NCBI GenBank assembly: GCA_034336665.1
Contig: CM067570.1
Span: forward strand, 26,555,002 to 26,619,001
Source: Luscinia megarhynchos
Taxonomy: Eukaryota; Chordata; Aves; Passeriformes; Turdidae
Direction of reading: 5' to 3'
Length of the DNA: 64,000 nucleotides
A program made the translations under genes and the position numbers. Below are positions 12,801 to 26,772 of the stretch, one piece after another; within the stretch, counting starts at the first letter, position 1; each line of letters begins with the position of its first letter. Under the pieces are notes generated by a model, which saw only the letters and a list, made by a program, of their open reading frames with translations, did not search any database and was not told where the DNA came from.

Positions 12801-15800
12801 CTAGAGAAAGGAAACATAAAACGTTTCAATAAAAGTTCAGCTATGAAAAAGAACCAGTGTGTTCATGATCAGTTTCTAGTCTCCTAGCTGAGGAGCATTT
12901 CAATTTGTTGTGAATTCTTTTATGTGGGGAGAACAAAATGGACACTGCTGCCTTTCTTCTTCCCAGTTACCTGTTTTAATTACACTACTTACAGTGCATG
13001 GTCTATTTGGCTTTTTATGCACTTCACTGCACAAAGTGATTGTGTCCCTAACTTAAAACACTAGCATAAGATCCAGAAAAATAAACACTCAAAACTCTTA
13101 CTTGAAAAGGAAAGTATCTCAGCACCCACAGACAACACTGAGTACACTAAATAGTCCACATTGACTCTAGAACATCTGAAAGTTTTAAAAAACTTTTGGC
13201 ATTTTTATCATGTGTTTTCTATGTGTTACTTGTCATCTTCAGAAGACATAAGACTGTAAAAAGTAAAGAATTAGCAACCGAAAGAGTAATTTTTTGGACT
13301 CTTGTATAAAATCTGCATCACACAAATGCAGTAAACTTGGGCCTGGTAGAAAAGAATGGTAAAAAATTATACTGAAAAGTAATTACAGTTATACTTGAAA
13401 TTCCACCTGCCAGCCATACTGAGTTACTTAGATAAATTTATGGAACAAAGCAGGCATAGCCTTGGTCAGAGCAGTGCTGGCTGCCATGTTAGAAGAAAAC
13501 TCTTCTCCTAATTAACATTATCATTTTGGTCTCCTGGAGCCTATTGCTGAAAACAGATCTCATGGCAAGCACGCAGTCTGAATTTTCATCCAAACTACTA
13601 TGGCAGTATCTGCCACAACAATACTTTTAATCACCATCAGGTTAAAGGTCTTCTGCTTGAATTTAAAAATCACTTTGCGATCACTTCACAAATCTTGTAA
13701 ATATTCAATTACTAGCCTTTCCAAGTGGACTTCATACTCAGCCATTCTTCTCACTCCTTTCAGTGAAATGTTGATATTACTATCAAGAAGAATTGCTGAT
13801 TCCAGACCACCATGAGTTGTCAACTTGTATTCAGCCAAAGATGTGTGAGATTTTCAGATGTACCAAAATTACACTTCTATCACAATAAACCATATCCAAG
13901 ACTATCTAGTGAGCCTAACACACACAACAGGAAAGATTACATATCTTGCTAAGCCAGATTTGTTCAACTGTGAAAAAACTTGCATGGAATCCATCAAAGC
14001 CATGTTTTATTTACTTGAAGACATGACAATACAGATAAAAGGCTTAAACAACTTCTATTTCATGTATAACTACATACATATTTATAATTAGTTACACACA
14101 TACTTTTGTACATGTAAGTACAACCCCCTCTGCTAAAGGTATACCATTTTTTGACAGGTACTGTATTTCTGTATGAAGTAATAAACATTTTCTGCCCATT
14201 TTGCTCAATGATGTTGAAAATATATGATTTCATGTGACAGCTTTGTTAACTGTTTTCATAGTAGCAACCAACTGCCTTTTTGTGTTGGCTGGTGGTGTCT
14301 TTGCTTTGCTTCTCTCAGCCTCCCTGTGAATACTATGCATGCTGAGAGTTACTGTAGGGATTCATCCAACCAACCTCTGTTTCTTCCAATTGGGAAATGC
14401 ACTAACTATCCAAATCCCAAAACCTCATTTGAATCCATAAGTATCATCTACAAAGCAGCTGAACAGACCTTCTGATTATGTTTAATTAGGCAAACTAGCA
14501 CAGCAAATAAAACATTTGAACCCTCTTCCATTTAAATCAAATTTCACATACAGAATAAAATTCATAACAGAGGCATCACCTAAATGTCATTTGCTTATAT
14601 GAAGCAAGATAAGAAACTAAATTTGAATATTTCTTGATTCAGAAAGCACCACCTCTGAGAGAAGCACTGCATGGAGGTGACTCAACCTTTCCATTCAGCA
14701 TGGTCACCCCAATGTTTTTCACTGCAGGACTTCTCAGTGAGTGTTATTTCAATCTTAGCAATTTTTGTCATTCATGTGAAAAAATATTTCAATTATTCAT
14801 TCTATCCACAGTAGCAGCTGCATGGATAGGTATCTTTTCTGCTCTTTCCAGACAGTAACAAATATTACCTATTTTCATATATTCCCTCACAAAGGCTTCT
14901 GAACAGTAATCATGAACTCATAAAGTTCAAACAAAGATCATCTGAACATGGATATAACAGCTTGCTTTTCTTCACAACTTTATTGCACTTCTTGCAAAGC
15001 TTGTGTTTGCCCTCCTTCTTCCTCACAGCAGCAGATGATGACACATGCCTGTGAAAACACTTACCCTTTTGAGGAACCACTGGACACAATTCATAAACCA
15101 CAAGCAAGCCATGGTAACTCACGACAAAATAAAGTGAAAGCAACTTACTGAATAGTCATGGAACAATCCTCCACTACCTTCCCCAGGACATACGTTACAG
15201 GAAAACAAAATTATTGTTAATTAGATGCATGACACTTTTCTTTTTTGCTGTGTGCACAGATAAATGCAGTTTCAATACATCCCTCAGAATGTAACTGTCT
15301 GTGCAACTGCCTGAAGCAAAAAGAACCATATAGACTTGACGGAATAATTTTGATACATTTATAAATAGTCCAGTTTGCTTGCATATGCTTTTTGCATGTT
15401 GGTAATTCCTAGTATATAATAATGCTTTTTGGCTGATACATTTTAGTAAGTTATTCCAAATCAAACCCAAAAAAATTCTTAAGTAAAACAGGAATGAATT
15501 AAACAACTTGTTGAGACTGCAAAAATGAGGCATTTTAAGATATACAGGACCCTTTGATACCACTGAACTTCTACTATCATTTATGTAACCCCAAGCTACA
15601 AAAATTTTGAAAAGATTGCTCATAGTATGTCATTACTTCCGCAAAGGGTTTCTCACAGATTGTGGTGAAAAGTTCAAAACACTTGACTTTATATATTTAC
15701 CAGGAAAAGTGATATTAAAATACAAGTGACCTTTCATTAGAGATAGTCTCATGACGCAAAATACAAACATGGATCCAGGTTTAAATGGCTCAAACTTTCA

Positions 15801-16258
15801 ATGGAGTCTTGGTTCAGCCATTATAAATGTCAAGGCTATTTGCAAAATTCAGATTGAGGTTTGAATGTCAATGTATGCATTGAATTCAGGGATTTAGGGG
15901 CCTGGTAATGTGCTTCAGAACTATCCTGAACTGTTCTTAGTTACTGTATCTTCAATAGTGAATGATTTCCTGGTATATTACTTTAAAAAGCATATGTAAA
16001 ATAAAGAAGCAGGCCTGTAGTAAGAATGGCTTCAAAAACAGCAAAGCCAGGTAGAACAGATGAACAGCCATGTCAAACTCATACTGTTAAAAAGCAAAGA
16101 TGCAGACAGGAGGATCTATTTTTTTTTATAATTAACAAGTGTCACACATCAGATTTTAGAAGAACTACAGAAGATATTTTGAGCCACTAGAGACAATAAA
16201 TACCTTGGCATGTGATTGAATCGCTCTTGCATTAGTGGAAAAGGTACATTGTACTCAC
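12801..16258 (-). other. SPATS2L: SPATS2L intron, 3.5 kb
   Basis: The intron runs from donor GATG|GTGAGT to acceptor TCTCTAG. It is AT-rich and contains open frames with no recognisable product (13600-13815, 15195-15623). No transposable element, tandem repeat or extra exon was seen. Confidence 0.8.
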
Positions 16259-16367
16259 CATCCATGAAAGCTTGAACCGCCTTGTCTACATTGTTATCAA
16301 ATTGCTGCAACACCAGAACTATCTCATTATTGCTTTTGTTCGGAACAATTGATCGGATTGCATTGAT
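16259..16367 (-). CDS. SPATS2L: SPATS2L coding exon: N-terminal UBA-like domain (residues 14-49)
   Basis: The exon encodes INAIRS, then IVPNKSNNEIVLVLQQFD, then NNVDKAVQAFMD. This is the most conserved N-terminal block of the SPATS2/SPATS2L family. The pattern of a VP turn, a helix with E-I-V-L-V-L-Q-Q-F, and a helix V-D-K-A-V-Q-A-F resembles UBA/CUE-type three-helix folds. Ubiquitin binding is not shown by this alone. The exon is 109 nt, enters in phase 0 and leaves with one base of a split Gly codon. The acceptor is CTTCTTTTACTTACAG|ATC and the donor is GATG|GTGAGT. NNVDKAVQAFMDG is closer to SPATS2L than to SPATS2, which has NCVDKTVQAFMEG. Confidence 0.96.
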
Positions 16368-19300
16368 CTGTAAGTAAAAGAAGACAATAACATGAATTCA
16401 TCATACTCCTTTAGACTATAAGGAGTGCCAATGCACGTTTATATAAATGTCTCTTACACCGAGGAGCTCACAAGTACACAACAATGTATCTGCACAAAGC
16501 AATACCCATCCTATCCTTACCCAGCCATGCAAATAATGAAGCAATTTCTTCATGACATCAAATCATAGAACCGGTAGCGAGTAATCCTGGAAACAAGTCC
16601 CACTCAGTCATAGCAGAACTAGCTTAATTCAACCGACAGAATTTGGCCTTATGCTTCTTTCCTAAATGGTCTATTTGCTGCCAAGGGTCTCGACATATCA
16701 CCTACACAAATTCAGTGAGCACACAACTTCTTCAAGGCTCTTGCATGGCCTTGCTACATCAAAGTTATGATTGATGTTTTTTTGGCATCTGAAAAACAGT
16801 CATATGCATAAAAACAGTGGGAGGCTAAAAGAGAACAGTATCATTTTAAAAAGTTCTAGTGGCTGTTCAACATAATTTCAGTTTGCTGTTCCATACACAA
16901 GTGACCAGGAAGCTTGTGTAACAAAATCCTGAACAAAGATCATGGGATGCCAAATGTTTCCTTCAGGAAACTGCTGATGGATGAGGTGTTACACCCACAG
17001 ATAACTCTGACATGCCATGCTTAAATTTCACAGCATTTGCCACTGCTGTACGGTCAGTATCCCTTAATTCCAAATGGAATTCAAGTAATGATGTTTTAAT
17101 AAAATGTTCCTACTGGGATCACTTATTTTATTTACTGATGATCATTTATTTTCTCATCGCTATATATTATAGCTACTTTAATGCTATAAAAATTTTACTA
17201 GATCAGACCAAAATAAAAGTATTTAAATGTAATTAGCAAAGCAAAAGCCTATGATAAAAATTGAGAGACTCTGCCAAACCAGTTTAGCAGTTCAAATTAG
17301 CTTTATGAGCTTCCGTGTCAAGATATCCAGCATGTATTTACAATAAGAAACTTGTTGTTGTCCTGCAAATGTTTATCTGGCACCCTCCTTTGCCATCTTT
17401 CTGTGGGAATACATCCTTGATTAGGGTGTACTTTATTTACTGCATCCCAAAGTCATCATGCTAATTGTGAAGCAGTGTGGTATTTTTATTATACTGTGAA
17501 ATATAAATGCAAAAAAGTAATACATGAAGGTAGAGCTGTTTAAGGGAATTAGGCTGGCTCACATGGCAAAAGCACTCACAGTACCTTTTCTTAGCTGCCC
17601 TGTTAGGTGCTGAAGGACAATCTCTGTGGAGTCTCCATCAAAGGTGACATCAGAAGGTTATTGAGAACACTTAAGTGCTCAGATTTGACCAAAAATATCT
17701 TATTTTGCTGTAGTATGTTCACCCCACTCCTCAAGCACTGTGTTTCCCTGTGCTGTATACCACACACCAGGAATCACGGCAGGTTCTCTCAGTGCAGTGA
17801 TGGGACAGCTCAGACTCCTGATGCCTACTGGACTCAGCTTCACAACTGCAAAAGGCTCACACTTGGCTTCAGTACATGTTATAACAGTTACTTAGGGTGA
17901 TTTACCGTGCTCTGTCCATCACCCCATCACAACCCTCGCTGCAGCTTCACATTTGCCCAAAACACCTCTCAGGTAGCAAGTCTAGCCTTGGACAGCCTAA
18001 GTCAAACCCATAATTTAGAAGTCAGAGGAGCTGAAGTGCTTGTGTACTTCCCAAGGACCCCTTCCCAAAGGCCCATCTTTGTCTGTCTAATTTTGCCACC
18101 CTACGACCGAACCACGCCTGCCCACAAGCTCAGTCCCCAGCCAACAGAGGCTGCCTTAGAATACCTACTAAACAGGGGTAGCTTTATGTTGCAGCTCATA
18201 CAGACTAGGCTGACAAGTGGACTGCTTGAAGCAGAGGTTGTTGTTGCCAGAAACTGTGCAGAAAATCCCTTGTCTGCTCAAGTTTCTCCCTTCAGCTGAC
18301 ATGCATGCATGGGGAAGGAAGTAATGAGTACAGCTCTCTGCTATGTACTGCAGGCAGTCAAGTGAAAACTAACCCAAATCAATAGGATGTGAAGAGAAAG
18401 CACTGGAAAAAGGAGTTAATTAATCTGGTGATTGTGTGCAAGGCATGCTATTTACTGATAAACCTGCAACAAGTGTGAACCGAGCTGGCTCCAAAGTTGG
18501 CAAAGACGCTAAGGCAGAGTAGGCCACAAGCTGCAGTCCACTTTTATGTTCATGCTCATAGCTGCCAAACATTTTTACCACGTGGATTACATCTTCATAT
18601 TCCCACAAAAAACTCCCCTCCTCTTTCACAATCATGTGGATCATCTCTCTGCCTACTCAAAATTGCATAATCTCCTTGTGGTCACCACTTACAGGAAAAA
18701 TAGTAAAAGAAATATCTAGAGTATTCTAATCAACTTTAAACACAAGCACAAGAATCTCACAATGGCTTCCAGGTCCTACTTTGCTATGAAAGGTCTGCAA
18801 GCCTCAGGAAGCATCTGAAAACAACCAAGTGAGGCTAAGACCTCACTTAGAGGATCAGGCAACTCACCACACAGTGCACTTTGGAAACTTCTTTTAAAGA
18901 CAAGAAGAATATCTGAAGGGTAGAGAACATTGGCACACATGAACTCAGCCAAGCAGGCTATGTTTTAGACTACAGAATCAACCAAGGCTTTCTCTGTTTG
19001 CACTGTGTGATCTTTGTTAAGAATTTTTTGATTATGGAAAAACCAGAATTAAAAGCTGAACTGTGCTTCATCCAACTAGTGCTATAATTAAATACAAAAA
19101 GGCTATGGAAACATTCTAATTGTGGAGATAACCCAAAAAAAAAGCAGGATTATGATCCTAGGAAAAATACTTAACAGTACAGACAAAAGAAATTTATCAT
19201 ATGACAACACTGTGGACACAGCCATGGTTTAGTTGGACTACTAAAAATTTTGATTTGTGGAATTAATATACTGTAAAGCTCAACAGTTCTACTGCTAAAA

Positions 19301-19625
19301 TCCAACAATATTTTTTGTTGACTGATGCAAAAAAAATTACACGGGTTTATCTTTTTATTTGGAAAATATAAAAAATTGAGAAGTTTAATGAAAGAATTCC
19401 TCAGGAAAAGAACATCAGATTGCAAAGAAAAGCAAATCTAAGACCTAGGAAATTCCAAATCAGAAGTTGCTTCGACTTTTTTAATCTGCTTCTCTTGTGT
19501 ATGTATGCTGTGATACCAAGGACACCTACAAGTCAGTGTTTCTCCTTTCCAGATTTGTGCAGTGATTTATGTGGGTGAGTAGATGAAAACTAAAATTTGC
19601 AACCAGTAGGATGCATCAAAATTAA

Positions 19626-19680
19626 TACACACATACGTACATACATATATATACATATATATATATATATATACATATAA
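19626..19680. repeat. TA/CA-rich microsatellite
   Basis: Alternating purine-pyrimidine sequence made of tacacaca, tacgtaca and a long run of ta dinucleotides, about 55 bp. It lies in the 10.3 kb intron and is likely length-variable. Confidence 0.9.
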
Positions 19681-22600
19681 CCATCTCAGTTCAGAACCAA
19701 CAGAGCAGAGATCCCAAAAGATTTTATTCCAAAACAAACTATTTTGTCTTGCAAATTTTTAGGAACAAAATGGCATCATGCTACCATACCTCTTCTGGAA
19801 TTTCAAAGACAAAGATCTGTGTGCCAGGTCTACAACACATGCACTGTTTGACCAATGTTTTAATCCAGAATACACTGGAACTTTTGTACACAGGCAATGA
19901 AAATGTTAGCAATTTCTGGACAGAAATTACTGACGTGTGGTTATAAGACTCAAACTGTGACCTGACAGTTTATCTGGGAAGAAGACAAGTTATATGGAGG
20001 GAGACCAGGCTATATATATGACAGCCTCCACCTAGAAATGCAAATTTCAAGGTCCTGATATTCCACCTCTTAGTCCTTTAAATTTCAAATATATATGTAG
20101 ATTTCTAGGTCTGAAGCTCAGCTCTGTCCCCTCATGCAAAAAGTGTCCCATTTGTTCCCAGAAAGGGACCTAGTGATAAAAAAGAAAAAGCCACAGGGAG
20201 GGATAGGAAATTTCCTGACAGCATAAGCCTAACACAATGGCACTTCTCCAATGATAGGTCATAAGAGACCTATCACAGACTGTGAACAGAAGCGTATCAA
20301 AGCTCCAGGAATGCTTGACAAATGCAAGATGACAAGGTGCACTTACACTGCAGGGCTCAGTGTGAGCTGGATCCAGGCACTCCAGGTACACTGGCTCCTC
20401 TCTAGTTCCCTGCTAGCTCAGGTGACAAAAGAGCCCTTGTGCTAGTACAGCTGTACACCTCACCTGCTTACAGACCTACACCTGTCTGAGAGAAGTCCAT
20501 CGCTTCCCATTCCCAATCCAAAAAAACTGTATAGAGCTCATTTTTATTACAGATTTGATAAGATGATGCCAGGGAAGGAATAACTCCTACTTTTCTCTCT
20601 CTAAACTGACAGGCCTCAAACTCAGCAAGAATATCCATCTTCTTAATATGTAAACAACAGATTAAGCAAATAGCATTATCTGGTATTTATGACTTCTCAA
20701 CAACAAACTCATTTAAAAAGTATTTAGCATCCTAAAGTATGAAAGAAAGTAGCAGAACAAAAGGATTTCTCACCAGGTAATGGTACTGCATTAATGCCAT
20801 TCTGCAAAGGCTAACTCAGCAGTCAACTTTATTAGATTTCCATGTATGCGGGAGAAAACATTTTTTTCCTACTTACTGAAACCTGATCATAGGAGAAACA
20901 GCATTACCAGACAGACTACAGGAAAGTCAATTATTTTAATTATTTTGTGAAACATCCTGTTTTTATCCAGTGTAGATTCCCAGTGAACTGCTGTCATCAT
21001 CTGGATGCTAGACAGCATTCCAGGACAGCAAATGAATTCAGTAACATACCTAAAGAACCACAGATAATTAATGCTATTAATGTCAGCAATAGTTGAGAAT
21101 CTGTCACTGACAGTAGCTAAATTCCTGGGCTTTTCTCTCCTGTAGCCTAACAGGAAAGCACATTACTTTGTTTACTACTAAGAAAACTTTCTCTGAATTT
21201 CAGCTTACAAAAGCTTCTTTAAAGCAATCACAGAACTAAAATATAAATCTGTTATCTTGAAAAACACTGTACACAGTCAAGAACATGAAAGAGAACCCAG
21301 GTCCACCCCCATTTAAACCCACAAGCCAGAGTTCAAGTCCTGCTAACGCTTGCTGCAATTTGAGCCAGACTGTCTCATCAGGACCAGAATTCCACAGTCA
21401 TGAGGATGTTTTTATCTGTCTCTTACAAAAAATGTTGAAGACTGTCCAGAAGTGGAACCAAAATTGATAAAGGTTTCAAGTCCCCTAAAATAAGCTTCTA
21501 CCTCACAATAAAATGCCCAAGGTCTGGTCAGATATACTTGAGTATTTTTCTGATGATTACTGTTAAACATCTCATCTGGGGCAAATTTTTGGCTCACCCA
21601 AAAAATAAAAAAAAATTAAATTAATCAGTAACAGATTACTTCTGAGGAATAAAGCACACAGGAAAGGATGCTGAATCCTACTGTCTCATGGTAGCTTACT
21701 CTAAGTCCTCAAAAACATCCATCTCACAAGAAGTTCCAGGTAAGTCAAGCTCAAAAGGAAACAGAGCCTGTCTGGAAGTTGTGACACCAGATTATCTATT
21801 CCACATGCAGAACCAAGCTGACATTGATGTGTATTCCTCTAAGCCCTTTACGTTCTCTGTCAAGTTTTAAATGGTTCCCAGGCAACTGTAACAACATGGA
21901 CTCAATCACTGCCTGTTTGCTGCTCTGCTCCATCTGGTCCCCCTTGGCATCATCTCAAAGAGGATGTTTCTGGTGAATAAGTAACATATCCGGGGTTCAG
22001 AGAGTTTGTTTATGTATTTCTGACATAGTGACAAATTAAACTTCTTTGCTGAAAGCTCACGGCTGTTCTGAAACCCCTGAAAACAGCTGCTCTAATCCCC
22101 TTGAAGTAAGTTACTATTATGATCACTAGAAATATTCTTATTTATGCTTGGTTAGGAAAATTAACCCTGATCCACCTTCACTTCGTACTAAACATTAAGA
22201 GGAACAGATTTTCTCTAAGTTAAGAACTAAATTAATTTATAAGTATGGTTATCAATAAACACAGATATTTCCTACTTTATTTTCACAGAATGTCAGTAGC
22301 AAATTTTTATGTACCCATATACACCATTCAGTTCCATTACACCCCCAATTTCTCCCAAATCCTGCAAGTGAAGCAGGGAAGAAGGGGCTGCCTGCAGAAG
22401 ACTGCTGCTTTTGATAATCTAGGAATTTAGCATTAGCAGATGTCCTGGCTACATTAAGCAAGAAAATGCATTTTAAAATCACTTTATGGTAGAATTTTTA
22501 GAAAGGTTTTGAATTTCTACACAAACATATTTAATGAATACAATTTGACTTGGTTGCATTAAGAAGCTGATTCTTACACTGGAGACATTTTTGCAGAAGC

Positions 22601-23462
22601 TTTACTAAATTCACCCTGACAAACTGAACAAGTGTTGCTAATACCCCCTTTGAGCAAAACGACAGCTTTGATCAGATCTGTGCCTCTCTGCTACTATCTA
22701 TACATCACCCTGATATCTTCTGATGATTTATTCCTAGTAAGCCCCCAAAAAGTTCTACTTGCTGCAGTAAACCTCTTTAGGCGCTTGTCATGAACGTATT
22801 ACCTCATTCTTACCCATCAAATAGAAACCCAGACATTCTAGTATGTTCTTTCAGGAGTCATAAGAAGTTTGGCTTAGTAAGAACTACTCTGCTTGAGTGA
22901 TGACAGCACCATTTACAGACATGAATCTGTGATATCCTTAATCCAAGTTAAATGGCTTATTAAGTGACAAAAGTGCATTTTGAACAACTTTTCTGGTCTT
23001 CAAACAGTACATCTACTTCAACACATGGGCAAAGAACAGCTGCAAAGGTCAACTTTAAGGAGAGAGTGAAATCACAGATTGGAAAGCATCTGCTTTTGTA
23101 ATGCATGGTTTTAAATTTACATACTACTTCCATTCCTTCCACTCCAAATCCTACTCTTTCCTTGCATGGTGACTATTGCTTATGAAAACCACATTTATGG
23201 TGTAATGCAAACAAAACCGTGAAACCTCCAAAACCACATCTGAATAAAATTTCCTTCTTGCAGTGTTGCCCATCTGCTCCTCCAGCTCTGACACTTGAAA
23301 AGACAAATGAGAAAACAAACCTTTGAGGAGAACTTCAGCAAAACTTCACTCCTAACAGAATCTCAAAAGAAGACTTTTCATCTGAGTGAGTGTTTTGCTA
23401 ATTCCAGCTGACAGCAGATCTCACTTGTTCAAACATGTTTAGACAAACAGAGAACTTAAATT

Positions 23463-23493
23463 AAAAAAAAATAAAAAAAAAAAAAAAAAAAAA
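23463..23493 (+). repeat. Poly-A tract
   Basis: This is an almost uninterrupted A run of about 30 bases broken by a single T. No LINE-like or retrogene-like body was recognised just upstream, so it is scored as a simple repeat rather than a retroposon tail. Confidence 0.85.
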
Positions 23494-26400
23494 TATGGGT
23501 CCAAAAGCAAGTCTTGAAGTTTAAATAAATCCTGGTATTTCTTTGGATCAAAACCAAAGTCAGATTAAAAACAATGCCAGAGATGAATGGTTATTCTGGG
23601 GACTGCCTTATAGTCACTCTTCTCTTGTTAAACTAAGAGGGCCCTAATTGTTGCAGGAGACAATACATCACTTGTCTTCCTCACTTCAATTGCTTCTTCT
23701 TTGTAAGCCTTGTAATTCAGAATCTCAGCACCTCTTCTGGTGCTGTACTAGGTTAATGCTTGAATACATCCTTTGATTTTATGGATTTTGGGTGCAAGCC
23801 AATGAGTTTGGCTCATTTTACCCCTTAATCCAGTGAACTTTTGTGCATATGATCTGAACTATGTATAATACTCTGTCTCTGAAAATCCAGATACAAAAAA
23901 TAAGTCCTTACTTATTTTCAGGCACAGACATCATTATGAGTGTTATCAGAGGCAAGAGGAGAGTGGCATAGTGAATGAAGACTACAGGAAGGGTCAGAGC
24001 AGAGGGAATTATTCTGAGCGGGATCCTGACGGTAAACTTCTAATGCTAGTTATGCAGGCAATTAATGACCTTTGTGTCTGCTGAAATACAGAACTTAGGT
24101 TATTCCAGAAAATCTGTGGGTTATATGTATGAAAATATGGTAATTGAAACAGTCCTGGCTCCCCCACAAGAGTATCACAGCTGCAGGAGTCTCTGCCAAC
24201 TATGGAAACTTTCATTAGCCTTCCTAACATCACATTCATATAAATCTCTTGGGGGAGAAAAAAGAAGATATAAAATTGAATGTTTAACCTATTGACTCTA
24301 TGAACTATTTCAGCTGAAATGCCAAGGATGACTTATGCAAGTATCACTACCACAGTAGCATACTCATATGACTCAAATTCAGGGGTGGGGCTTTACAGAG
24401 CCTGGGTAAGCATAATATCCAAAATGTCTGCATTGGCCTCACACTCACTTCTAAAACAGAGGCAGAGGTTTTACTTCCTTGAATAACTAGAAGCTGCTCA
24501 TGGAGAGAACACAGGGAAAGGTCACCACTGGAAAAAAACCCCAAACAACTGTCCCCCCTGCCCCCCCCTAAAAGAACAAACATGCTGAAATCTGTATGGG
24601 ATCTGCAGCACATTTTTATCACAGGGAAATAACTTTCAATTTAAGGAGAAACTTGTGTACTACTTTTGCAGAAACTTACATGGGTAAGTTTGGCTTCATG
24701 CAAGTCTTAGCAAGATCAAAGCCTTAAGTACATTATGATCTGCAAGCACTAAGGTAGAAGACAGGGAGAACTGGGAAGGGACTGTACTCTGGTCTGTTCT
24801 TTTAAACCAGGCTTGCTTGTATTTACATTGATGGCAATGGATTTGTGGAGCTCACCATAAGTATTATACTTATAAACATTTTTTTTTTTTTCACCCAGAA
24901 GTATTGCCTCCCAAAAGGTGGATAAAAGTAAACATTAAACTCACTCTGCTTCAATGCTGTGAAGCATGACCATGGAAGCTCTGTAAGCTAAGTGAGGAAG
25001 GGATGTGATTTTGACTCTCTTACCAGCATACTGTAAATATGCCTGCTTTTCAAACATGCAAATGAAATCCTCATGTTTTGGCACTTTATGTGCAAATATT
25101 ATCAAAAGCAATTCTGCAGGACTTCTTTGTTCAACTCTTTCCTCATATTTCTAGTGCATCACTCAAAGACTTCTGAAGCTACAATCACTTCACAGTTACT
25201 CAGTTTGTTGCTGCCCATATTAAACAAGACACAAGATAAAATACAAGATGCCAAAAGGAGCTGTTGCAACCCTATTAAAACAAGAGGGATTTGCCCAGGT
25301 GCAATGGCTCTCTGAGCAGAACACCTCCTCAGCTGGCCTATGCAGACTGCACGAGGCTTATATTGTTTGGTCACTAACCCTTTATGCAGTAGGTAATTAA
25401 TCTATATTTTCCAGAATAAAACCCGGTGATTTTGCAAAAGAATTTAAATTGCTATTAAACTAGGTTTTCAATTTGGCATAGGGATTTAGTGACACTAAAT
25501 ACTGATGGAACATACAGGAATAAAGAGTGGAACAACTCATGAGAGAGTGCATTGATCCAATTATTTTCCTGCCTTAAAACGCATATGCTCATGAATATTT
25601 GGTTTTGGGCACTCCCAGCAGATATTACACTTGGAACAGCAGATATTTACCATGAATACAACACCTGTTGCAGTTCCTCATTCTTAAACTTATGAAAGAC
25701 AAACACGTGATTTGCAAAATCCTGCACTTGTAAAATTGATTTAAATAAAAAATGTCAAGCTACACAGTAAATATGCAGAGCTTCAACTGATTTACTGAGT
25801 TGCATTTTGAGAACTACTGTACTTCACTTTTGAGCACCCTGGCACCAGGGAAAAGAATTTGATGACATTACTTTCTACTGCAAAATCATCATGCTACTCA
25901 ATTTTAAAACACCGTGCTGTTATTAAGAACTAAGGAAGATATTAATTACCAAGACAGAGATTCATTTTGACTTGCAAATCCTCAAGCACAATGAGCAACT
26001 GAGATATTAACAACAAATACAAGGTATAACTTACTCAAAAAACAGGCACCTGGCCAGTGCAACAGGTAAAGAACTGTTTTCCATAAGGAAAGATTGAGTA
26101 AAAGAAGTTCTGTGGTTAGATGGCCTCTTCACAATCTGCCTGCTGGGAGTCACAAAAGATCTCCTGACCTACCTCACATCATAATTAGCTTTAGGTCCTT
26201 TGCTGCTCCTGAAAGGGTGATGAGGCTCTAGCTCTAGCCAAGGATATGGAGAAGACTGACTCATGGAATGCAGTTAAAAGCAGATACTTTCATAGGAAAA
26301 AGTAATCTACTCTTTTCAAGACCTGCACTTTTAGGAATTGCTTTAAGTATTATAGGTATAATATTTTTTGGCAGAAAATTATTTCTAAAGGGCATGTTTC

Positions 26401-26708
26401 TTTAATGGTTGCATTTTGTACAGCCGTAACCATCCCAAAGTGCTGTTCTCCACAGCATCAGTGTGCACAGGAATTACAAAGGAATAAGAGAAGACTAGTT
26501 GCCAAAACAGTCTCTCTGCAAAAAAAGTAAAAATGCTTTTCATCAAGCAAGATTCAGATTAGTCCTATTAATACCTGTCTGTACTTAACTTTATGCACAG
26601 AGTCAATACATAATAAAGTTCAGGATGTGAACAGTGTTGGAAGGAGCAGAAATTAAATATGTATACAAATATAATTCTGGTTTACATTCTACTGTTACTT
26701 GAACCTAC

Positions 26709-26772
26709 CTTTTCCTTGATATTTACAGGAGAATTGATTTCTGCCATCTCTATTCAGAGGAGAGTAGTGTCT
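26709..26772 (-). CDS. SPATS2L: SPATS2L start-codon exon (residues 1-13 plus 25 nt of 5' UTR)
   Basis: The acceptor, a T-rich run ending CTCATTTCAG, is at 26773 and later. It is followed by 25 nt of leader and an ATG whose first base is at 26747. The coding part is 39 nt, MAEINSPVNIKEK, matching the mammalian MAELNTHVNVKEK. It joins the next exon in phase 0 to give KEKINAIRS. The start choice is well supported: an in-frame TGA lies 9 nt upstream, no other ATG is in the exon leader, and G is present at both -3 and +4. The donor is AAAG|GTAGGT. The true coding segment is 26709-26747; 26748-26772 is untranslated. Confidence 0.93.

Larger units (their letters stand above)
16368..26708 (-). other. 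SPATS2L: SPATS2L intron, 10.3 kb
   Basis: This intron separates the start-codon exon from the UBA-like exon. Contents seen are a TA/CA-rich microsatellite at 19626-19680, a poly-A tract at 23463-23493, and C runs near 24552-24569. A plus-strand consensus splice donor is at about 21737. No LINE or LTR copy was recognised. Open frames such as 17607-17900 and 17907-18299 resemble no known protein. Confidence 0.8.

Noticed and set aside
15195..15623. 142-residue open frame on the minus strand
   Set aside because: It is inside the SPATS2L intron between validated exons. No domain is seen and codon use looks intronic.
6891..26772. Assignment to the paralogue SPATS2
   Set aside because: The N-terminus MAEINSPVNIKEK, the basic NNRRKRSKSKQ tract, HMNGCPKDSS and SLTRYRVMIKEEVD all follow SPATS2L rather than SPATS2.
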